In this document: piece after piece, positions 58,590 to 64,000 of the stretch
Layout of the letters: the number at the start of each line of letters is the position of its first letter
Position numbering within the stretch: the stretch's first letter is position 1
Source: Spirosoma terrae
GTDB lineage: Bacteria > Bacteroidota > Bacteroidia > Cytophagales > Spirosomataceae
DNA length: 64,000 nucleotides
Direction: 5' to 3'
Assembly (NCBI RefSeq): GCF_010435915.1
Contig: NZ_JAAFZH010000001.1
Span: 868,001 to 932,000, forward strand
Translations under genes and position numbers: made by a program
Notes under the pieces: generated by a model
Seen by the model: only the letters and a program-made list of their open reading frames with translations
The model's database searches: none
Told to the model about the DNA's origin: nothing

Positions 58590-58658
58590 ATGGTCCGCTT
58601 AACAAAGCCCGCTTGATCCTCAAAACAAAATAAAAGGATGGGAGGTATGCTACCTTTG
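58590..58658 (+). promoter_or_regulatory. operator and promoter of the second AraC gene
   Basis: ATGGTCC (58590-58596), AACAAAG (58601-58607), AACAAAA (58624-58630, 23 bp after the first repeat) and the exact -7 element TACCTTTG (58651-58658, 27 bp after the second repeat). All four elements are offset by 3691 bp from those upstream of the SDR-AraC operon, so the geometry is identical. No -33 TTG box is visible, so activation is likely needed. Confidence 0.6.
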
Positions 58659-58708
58659 CGTTAACCACTTTCCGATTAAAGGCATATCGTAAAACCTATT
58701 TTTAGTCG

Positions 58709-59527
58709 ATGGATTACGTAGCAAAGTACATCACGGAGGATATTAAGTTATCCTGTTACGAGGACAAATTCTTTAGGTCAGAAATTACGTTCGACCAACA
58801 TATGCTGGTCTGGTTTATCTCAGGAGAAACGAAGATCGTACAGGCCGAAGGAACGTATCGGTTTCAGAAGGGCGATATCTTTTTGATTCCAAGGAATCAG
58901 CTGGCCACCATTATTAACTATCCCAAAGATGGTCTTCCGCACAAAACCGTTGTCATGCACTTAACAAAAGGGTGGTTACAGAACTACTACGCGAAACTCG
59001 ATAGTAAGGTTAACCCCGAAAAAATACCAAGAATAAGGCATTACAACAATCATCCGCTGCTGGAAAGCTGTATGGCTTCTCTTATTCCTTATTTCGATAT
59101 GCAGGATCTGCCGGAGAATATCGCTAACCTGAAAATCACAGAAGCCGTTACAATCCTACGATCGATCGATAAGAGTATTGACAATATGCTCGCCAACTTC
59201 GAAGATCCGGGTAAGATTGATCTGGCTGAGTATATGGAGCATAATTTTATGTTCAATATGCCAATTGAGAAGTTTGGGTATCTGACTGGCCGAAGTCTGA
59301 CGACTTTCAAACGTGATTTTAAGAAGACCTTCAACGAAACCCCACAAAAATGGCTGACCCAAAAACGGCTGGAACTGGCTCATTACCAGTTTGTGGAAAA
59401 GAAAATGAAACCGATTGATGTATGCTATGAGGTTGGTTTTGAAAACCTTTCACACTTTTCGTTTGCCTTTAAAAAACACTTTGGTTACACACCGACGGAG
59501 TTGCTGGGGGCTCCTCATACGAGATAA
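58709..59527 (+). CDS. AraC family regulator, copy 2
   Basis: A 272-residue AraC-type protein, paralogous to the one encoded at 56065-56886. Cupin-like N-terminal domain and C-terminal double helix-turn-helix (LTGRSLTTFKRDFKKTFNET, KRLELAHYQFVEKKMK, VCYEVGFENLSHFSFAFKKH). The recognition helices are nearly identical to the other copy, in keeping with the shared operator. It follows the second SDR gene; the pair SDR-AraC thus occurs twice, with a DUF2652 gene in between. Confidence 0.88.
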   Translation: MDYVAKYITEDIKLSCYEDKFFRSEITFDQHMLVWFISGETKIVQAEGTYRFQKGDIFLIPRNQLATIINYPKDGLPHKTVVMHLTKGWLQNYYAKLDSKVNPEKIPRIRHYNNHPLLESCMASLIPYFDMQDLPENIANLKITEAVTILRSIDKSIDNMLANFEDPGKIDLAEYMEHNFMFNMPIEKFGYLTGRSLTTFKRDFKKTFNETPQKWLTQKRLELAHYQFVEKKMKPIDVCYEVGFENLSHFSFAFKKHFGYTPTELLGAPHTR

Positions 59528-59897
59528 TTTCGCCCTGGAATGGTTTGCTACCGGGCGTTAGAGAGTCATGCTATGATCTAATATAGTATAGTGGTATAGG
59601 AGTAACAATGCGTAGCCCTTTGGTATAAGCTCTAATGACGCCAAGTCTGATCAAGGATACCTTCTTTGTCATATAAATAGGGTTTTAGTTGATTAAAGTA
59701 ACTGAAGCGTTGCGTTGGTAGAGGCTACCATTAAGTAGGATTTAAAGCTGCTTTCTGGGTAAATAACAAGTTATATCTTGTTGCTGCCATTATGTCTATA
59801 TCATGAATAGTCTTTATTACTTACGTTTGCACTTGTGGACGTAAAAGCACTATTTTCGTCCTTGTGCTGAGGCACACGAAAACCCATACCCACGCGC
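59528..59897. other. intergenic region upstream of the response regulator
   Basis: About 370 bp without a convincing gene. It has an exact -7 element TACGTTTG at 59821-59828 on the + strand, about 70 bp upstream of the response regulator ATG; no good -33 box is seen. No hairpin terminator for the AraC gene found. Confidence 0.45.
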
Positions 59898-61055
59898 ATG
59901 GCCAAATTAATTATCGTAGATGACGAAAAAAGCATTCGGGAAGCTTTACGGGATATTTTAGAGTATGAGGGCTACGAAGTAGACGAGGCTAAAGACGGAG
60001 AAGAAGGATTAGAAATGATTTCACGTACGACCTACGACGTAGCGTTGTGCGACATACGCATGCCTAAGATTGAAGGCCTGGAGTTGCTACAGAAGGCGCA
60101 GGAAGTTAGTAAGAGCACGCAGTTTATTATGATTTCGGCCTACGGGAATGTGGAAAACGCCGTTGAAGCCACAAAACGGGGCGCCTTCGATTTCATTACA
60201 AAACCACCCGATCTGAACCGATTACTCATTACTGTCCGTAACGCCATCGAACGGGCGAAACTGGTTCAGGAAACGAAGACGTTGAAAAAACGGATTTATA
60301 AAATCAACGAAATTGTTGGCGAGTCAGAACCAATTCGACGGGTAAAAGAAACCATAAACCGGGTGGCTGCCACGGAAGCGCGGGTGCTTATAACCGGAGC
60401 CAATGGTTCTGGTAAGGAAATGGTTGCCAAGCAAATACACGACAAAGGAAACCGTTCGAATCAGGTTCTGGTAGAGGTTAACTGTGCGGCTATTCCTGGC
60501 GAACTTATCGAAAGCGAGTTGTTTGGGCATGAAAAAGGCGCTTTCACTGGTGCTGCGGCCCGTCGTGTCGGTAAGTTTGAACAGGCCGATGGGGGAACGC
60601 TATTTCTCGACGAGATTGGTGATATGAGCTTGTCGGCACAGGCTAAAGTGCTGCGGGCATTGCAGGAAAGCAAAATTACCCGGGTTGGGGGCGATAAAGA
60701 AATCAAAGTCAACGTACGGGTGATTGCAGCTACCAACAAGGATCTGCGACAGGAAATTGCCAATGGTAACTTCCGGGAAGACTTATTTCACCGGCTAAGT
60801 GTAATTGTTATTCACGTTCCGCCATTAGCCGAACGCCGGTCCGATATTCCGTTGCTGGTCGATAAGTTCTTGCAGGACATTGCGGCCGATTATGGTGCTG
60901 TCGCCAAAGAAATAACGCCCGATGCGATGGCCTATCTACAATCGCTTCCGTGGACAGGCAATGTTCGGGAGCTACGTAACATTGTTGAGCGTCTGGTCAT
61001 TATGGGCGGAGAGGAAATCTCGCTCGAAGATGTGAAAGCATACGCCTATTTCTAA
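59898..61055 (+). CDS. NtrC-type response regulator without DNA-binding domain
   Basis: A 385-residue protein: receiver domain (about 1-120; phospho-acceptor Asp in VALCDIRMPK) and AAA+ sigma-54-interaction domain (about 140-365): Walker A GANGSGKEMVAKQ, GHEKGAFTGAAARRVGKFEQ (GAFTGA loop), GGTLFLDEIGDMSL (Walker B), and PWTGNVRELRNIVERLVI. The chain ends at EEISLEDVKAYAYF, with no Fis-type helix-turn-helix. In NtrC this domain binds DNA; without it the protein must act from solution or by another partner, as in FlgR/ CtcC-type activators. A sensor histidine kinase gene is nearby on the other strand. Confidence 0.88.
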   Translation: MAKLIIVDDEKSIREALRDILEYEGYEVDEAKDGEEGLEMISRTTYDVALCDIRMPKIEGLELLQKAQEVSKSTQFIMISAYGNVENAVEATKRGAFDFITKPPDLNRLLITVRNAIERAKLVQETKTLKKRIYKINEIVGESEPIRRVKETINRVAATEARVLITGANGSGKEMVAKQIHDKGNRSNQVLVEVNCAAIPGELIESELFGHEKGAFTGAAARRVGKFEQADGGTLFLDEIGDMSLSAQAKVLRALQESKITRVGGDKEIKVNVRVIAATNKDLRQEIANGNFREDLFHRLSVIVIHVPPLAERRSDIPLLVDKFLQDIAADYGAVAKEITPDAMAYLQSLPWTGNVRELRNIVERLVIMGGEEISLEDVKAYAYF

Positions 61056-61060
61056 CGAAC

Positions 61061-61158
61061 GTCTGAACCAGGATTTTTAAAGATTTCTAAGACTAGCGAA
61101 CTATTTAGCATAGGTATCATGAAAATCCTATAAATCTTGTGAAAATCCCGGTTCAGAC
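61061..61158. repeat. intergenic inverted repeat with 7-bp units between convergent genes
   Basis: Left arm from 61061 has units CTGAACC / AGGATTT / TTAAAGA / TTTCTAA; the right arm (to 61158) is complementary, with arms of about 35 bp and imperfect pairing in the centre. It fills the gap between the convergent response regulator and LuxE-like genes, starting 5 bp after one stop codon and ending 1 bp before the other. Confidence 0.7.
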
Positions 61159-61159
61159 C

Positions 61160-62230
61160 TCAGAGCACCAGCAAATTACACCCCCTTACATCCGAGTTGT
61201 CAAAACGGCCGATAACGCGGAAATCGCCCTTATCGCCAACATACTGGCCTAGATCCTGCGTTTCTATGAACGAACAGGAATCCAGATTAGCCAGGTCAAT
61301 CACATTGATACCGCCAGTACGTGTATAATCGGCGGGATATAGCGAAAAAGGATCGTTGATATCCCGTAGCACGATACGTAGCGTTGAACTTGGCCTGAAA
61401 ATACCGTCGCCAGCGGAGTAGGCTTGCGATAGTAACTCCGTCATGCCATATTCGGAGTGAACCGACGATACACCCAAATGATTACGTAGTAGCTGGTGGA
61501 CTTCTTCCCGTAGCAATTCCTGACGGCGCCCTTTCATGCCGCCTGTTTCCATCACAATCAGGTTTTCGTTTGTACTGAGAAACGACAAATCCGCTGTAGA
61601 CTCGGCCCAATCGAGCAAACCGAACGTAACGCCAATCAGCAGAATTTTTTTCTCATCGGGTTGTTGCGTAAGTTTCCGAAGCTGTTCGGTTAATTCATGG
61701 TGATTATGTAAGTAAAAACCCGATTTGTCGGAGCCAGTTTGCGCTATAAATTGGCGAACCATATACACCAGCGATGAGTTATTTCGTTCAAGATAAGACG
61801 GCAGCAAAGCCAGAATGTGGAAGTTGCTGAGCGGTCCATACATCTGTTCGAAAATGTCGGTACAGATGGCGTCATAAAGTGCTGGATCAGATACGAAATG
61901 GCGACTGGTACGTTCGCCAGTTGTGCCACTACTGGCAAAGGTCAGCGTATCCGGGTCGGGTTGCCAATTAGGTTGCCGACCTGTCTGGATAACGTGGTTC
62001 CTGAAAAAGCCAATTGGCATAAACGGGATCTGACGTAACGTAGTGACCTGATTGGCCTGGACGCCGAGATAGTGCAGATAAGTGCGATATAACGGATTGA
62101 AGGTTGCCTGATACTGAAAAACAGCCAGCGCCAGCGATTCGAAAGACGGAAAAGTGGGTCGTTGAGCGCTTATCGTTAAAACCTGCTCACGTAGTGATTG
62201 ACGAAGTGTGATTGCTTCGGGCAAACGCAT
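61160..62230 (-). CDS. LuxE-like acyl-protein synthetase family protein
   Basis: A 356-residue protein from ATG 62230; the upstream frame to 62293 is a hydrophobic stretch that probably is not translated. Acyl-adenylate-binding motif FASSGTTGERTSRHFVSD, and later SVHSEYGMTELLSQAY (adenylating-enzyme type). The family contains the long-chain-fatty-acid protein ligase LuxE, but no other lux genes are here. Similar lone genes are seen in many Bacteroidota, where they may activate fatty acids for lipid or natural-product synthesis. The substrate is unknown. Convergent with the response regulator gene. Confidence 0.78.
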   Translation of the reverse strand: MRLPEAITLRQSLREQVLTISAQRPTFPSFESLALAVFQYQATFNPLYRTYLHYLGVQANQVTTLRQIPFMPIGFFRNHVIQTGRQPNWQPDPDTLTFASSGTTGERTSRHFVSDPALYDAICTDIFEQMYGPLSNFHILALLPSYLERNNSSLVYMVRQFIAQTGSDKSGFYLHNHHELTEQLRKLTQQPDEKKILLIGVTFGLLDWAESTADLSFLSTNENLIVMETGGMKGRRQELLREEVHQLLRNHLGVSSVHSEYGMTELLSQAYSAGDGIFRPSSTLRIVLRDINDPFSLYPADYTRTGGINVIDLANLDSCSFIETQDLGQYVGDKGDFRVIGRFDNSDVRGCNLLVL

Positions 62231-62281
62231 TGTTAGAAAATAAAATAGTAAAAACTTTACCTGCAATACGAGTACAACAGT

Positions 62282-62830
62282 ATGCAACGACAACTAATTC
62301 AACGATACCTGCTGGTCGTAGTAGTGGCCCTGACATTATCGTCTTGTTTTACTGAACCCGATTACCCCGACACACCATCCATTGAGTTTAGAGGTATCTT
62401 CAAATATACCCTACCGGCAGGACAAGGTATCGGGAAGTCGAAGCGGGATTCAGTGGTGATCACCATTGGCTTTAAAGATGGTGATGGTAATCTGGGTACC
62501 ACTGTCAACTCGCCAACCTATAAAGCCGACTCGGCCCGCTATGCTCAGAATGGCAACTGGGGGAATTACCAGATTCGTACGTTTCGCTTCATCAATAACC
62601 GCTACGTCGAATATACGGATCAGGTAAACGCAAACTTGCTGTTCCCGGATCTTACTGCCGGGAAACCCAAAGGAGCTATTGAGGGTTCGCTCGATTTTAA
62701 TCAGCTTTTCCCTTACGGTACCGTTATTCAGATGTACCCGACAAAGTTTCAGATCAAAATTCGGGATCGTAGTCTGAACGAAAGCAACGTAGTAGAAACC
62801 GATACAATCAGCCTGCCGTTTGCCAGGTAG
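62282..62830 (+). CDS. lipoprotein of unknown function
   Basis: A 182-residue protein with a lipoprotein signal (YLLVVVVALTLSSC). The mature part starts FTEPDYPDTPSIEFRGIF, then a beta-rich core with IGFKDGDGNLGTTVNSPTY and a C-terminal strand region (IKIRDRSLNESNVVETDTIS). The GDGDGNLG-like loop (FKDGDGNLG) could bind Ca2+, which is only a guess. It is divergent from the LuxE-like gene (51 bp) and convergent with the histidine kinase gene (10 bp). Confidence 0.78.
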   Translation: MQRQLIQRYLLVVVVALTLSSCFTEPDYPDTPSIEFRGIFKYTLPAGQGIGKSKRDSVVITIGFKDGDGNLGTTVNSPTYKADSARYAQNGNWGNYQIRTFRFINNRYVEYTDQVNANLLFPDLTAGKPKGAIEGSLDFNQLFPYGTVIQMYPTKFQIKIRDRSLNESNVVETDTISLPFAR

Positions 62831-62840
62831 GCCTTTCGTT

Positions 62841-64000
62841 CTACGCTTCTTTTTCGGAAGGCTGTGCTTGCACGGCCTTTTTTTGTTGGCCGGTGTCCGC
62901 GTTTAGAATAATTCGGAAGGTAGTACCTTTGCCAAGCTCCGAACTTTTTACGAACAATTTTCCACTGTGGTATTCTTCGACAATACGTTTGGCCAGCGTC
63001 AAACCAAGCCCCCAACCTCGTTTTTTGGTGCTAAAACCGGGTGTAAACACTTTTTGCATGCTGGCTTTGGGAATCCCTTTACCCGTATCGGTAATGTCGA
63101 TAGCGATTTCCTGGTTAGACAGCGCCTGCATAGTAAGTCGTAATTCGCCAACGCCTTTCATGGCATCAACCGCATTTTTGCAGATGTTTTCAATAACCCA
63201 CTCAAAAAGTAACTTGTTGATCTTGACAGTCTGGTCGGCTGGAATCTGACTGGCCAGGCTCATTTTTACTTTCGTAGAAATTCGCTTCGACAGATAGTCT
63301 GTAAATTGCTCAACCACGGTAGTGATATTCTCCTCTTTTAGCGTTGGAATGGAGCCAATACTGGAGAAACGGGCCGTAATGGTTTCCAGACGGCTGACAT
63401 CCTTGGCAATTTCGTCGGTAATGGATTCGTCGTATTGTGCCGGGTCTGAACGCATGAATTCGACCCAGGCCATCAGCGACGACATGGGCGTGCCAAGCTG
63501 GTGAGCTGTTTCTTTCGCCAGTCCAACCCAAACCCGGTTTTGTTCAGCTCTTCGCGACGAACTGAACGCCAGATACGCCAATACGCCTAAAGCCCCCAAA
63601 ATAGCCAGGAGCACCCAGGGGAAATACGTTAGTTGTCGGAGCAGCGTTGAATTATCGTAATAGACCAGTCCGCGTTCGCCATTTCCAATTTCAACCACTA
63701 TGGGCGGATGCCGCTTTTTCATTTCCTGTGTCTTATCCCGAAGAAATTGCTGCTTACCTTCGTCGGTCAGGTTTTCGGGGAAATCGATGTTGAGGGGCTT
63801 GGATATCTGCCCATTAGGATCAACATAGATGGCGGGTACAGTTCGGTTGGCTTCCAGAATCTCACTCGTCACGAACGTAAGATCACCCGAATCGAAGTGG
63901 CTTGGGTCAACCAGATAAGCTATGGTTTTGGCGTACAGAATAACGTAGTGTGCTTCGCGTTCTTCCAGTTTATTGATCAGTCGATTGGTGTAGAGTAGCG
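62841..64000 (-). CDS. sensor histidine kinase, N-terminal part beyond the window
   Basis: The frame is open from 62841 to the window edge (minus strand), encoding at least 385 residues. The part beyond the GTG at 63872 is coding-like (LLYTNRLINKLEEREAHYVI, with a coiled-coil look), so the true start lies to the right of the window. A transmembrane helix (PWVLLAILGALGVLAYLAF) follows an extracytoplasmic sensor part, then the dimerization helix with the phospho-acceptor His in KETAHQLGTPMSSLMAW, and ATP-binding boxes NICKNAVDAM (N), DITDTGKGIPKASM (G1) and KKRGWGLGLTLAKRI (G2). It may be the partner of the response regulator at 59898-61055. Confidence 0.9.
   Translation of the reverse strand, partial: LLYTNRLINKLEEREAHYVILYAKTIAYLVDPSHFDSGDLTFVTSEILEANRTVPAIYVDPNGQISKPLNIDFPENLTDEGKQQFLRDKTQEMKKRHPPIVVEIGNGERGLVYYDNSTLLRQLTYFPWVLLAILGALGVLAYLAFSSSRRAEQNRVWVGLAKETAHQLGTPMSSLMAWVEFMRSDPAQYDESITDEIAKDVSRLETITARFSSIGSIPTLKEENITTVVEQFTDYLSKRISTKVKMSLASQIPADQTVKINKLLFEWVIENICKNAVDAMKGVGELRLTMQALSNQEIAIDITDTGKGIPKASMQKVFTPGFSTKKRGWGLGLTLAKRIVEEYHSGKLFVKSSELGKGTTFRIILNADTGQQKKAVQAQPSEKEA

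Noticed and set aside
54991..59527. SDR-AraC repetition as a transposon-borne or very recent duplication
   Set aside because: The two SDRs are different subfamilies, the AraC copies are only about 60 percent identical, and no terminal repeats or transposase gene are near.
61160..62230. Part of a luminescence operon
   Set aside because: No luxA, luxB, luxC or luxD genes in the neighbourhood.

Overview
The window looks like a chromosomal segment of a Bacteroidota bacterium, most likely a Spirosoma-like member of the Cytophagales. The reasons are a gliding/T9SS-type C-terminal domain protein, fused ribBA, an LptD / amidase / MlaD envelope block, many SPII lipoproteins and beta-barrel proteins, starts without Shine-Dalgarno sequences, and promoters with the Bacteroidota -7 element TAnnTTTG. 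GC content is roughly 50 percent. No rRNA, tRNA, CRISPR array, insertion sequence or phage gene was seen. Both end genes are cut by the window: an M64-like lipoprotein peptidase on the left and a sensor histidine kinase on the right.

Layout. 1-5.0 kb: peptidase lipoprotein, small secreted protein, acyl-CoA carboxylase beta subunit, DUF2809 membrane protein, MlaD-like protein. 5-15 kb: amidase divergent from lptD, ribBA, a large T9SS-type protein, ybaB, a GT2 glycosyltransferase, a PspC protein and a cold-shock protein with a long leader. 15-22.9 kb: lysS, an esterase, two overlapping lipoprotein genes of unknown function, an SPFH protein and a small ribbon-helix-helix protein. 22.9-25.4 kb: two paralogous secreted proteins in AT-rich surroundings and a frameshifted DUF983 gene. 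25.4-29.7 kb: a sulfur/persulfide cluster (two YeeE/YedE halves, metallo-beta-lactamase-rhodanese, TauE/SafE, Crp/Fnr regulator). 30.9-36.7 kb: a housekeeping run rpmH, rnpA, membrane protein, S41 protease, tsaB, coaX. 37-54.8 kb: M61 peptidase, amidase, acyltransferase, trehalase, MFS transporter, uvrB, phosphoesterase, methyltransferase, secreted esterase and GH2 beta-galactosidase. 55-59.5 kb: two SDR oxidoreductases and two paralogous AraC regulators around a DUF2652 protein. 59.9-64 kb: a sigma-54 activator-type response regulator without DNA-binding domain, a LuxE-like ligase, a lipoprotein and the histidine kinase.

The strongest new observations are regulatory. (1) Two Crp-type operators lie exactly 33 bp upstream of -7 elements in front of the TauE/SafE and metallo-beta-lactamase-rhodanese genes. 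The adjacent Crp/Fnr protein carries the same R-E-x-x-x-R recognition pattern as E. coli CRP and a Cys cluster. (2) The SDR-AraC operon and the second AraC gene share a promoter/operator of identical geometry (four elements, all offset by 3691 bp). (3) A family of intergenic inverted repeats is built from degenerate 7-bp units, at five or more gene junctions. (4) CTACGT/ACGTAG is strongly over-represented in different reading frames. All functional assignments come from reading motifs by eye; no database search was run.
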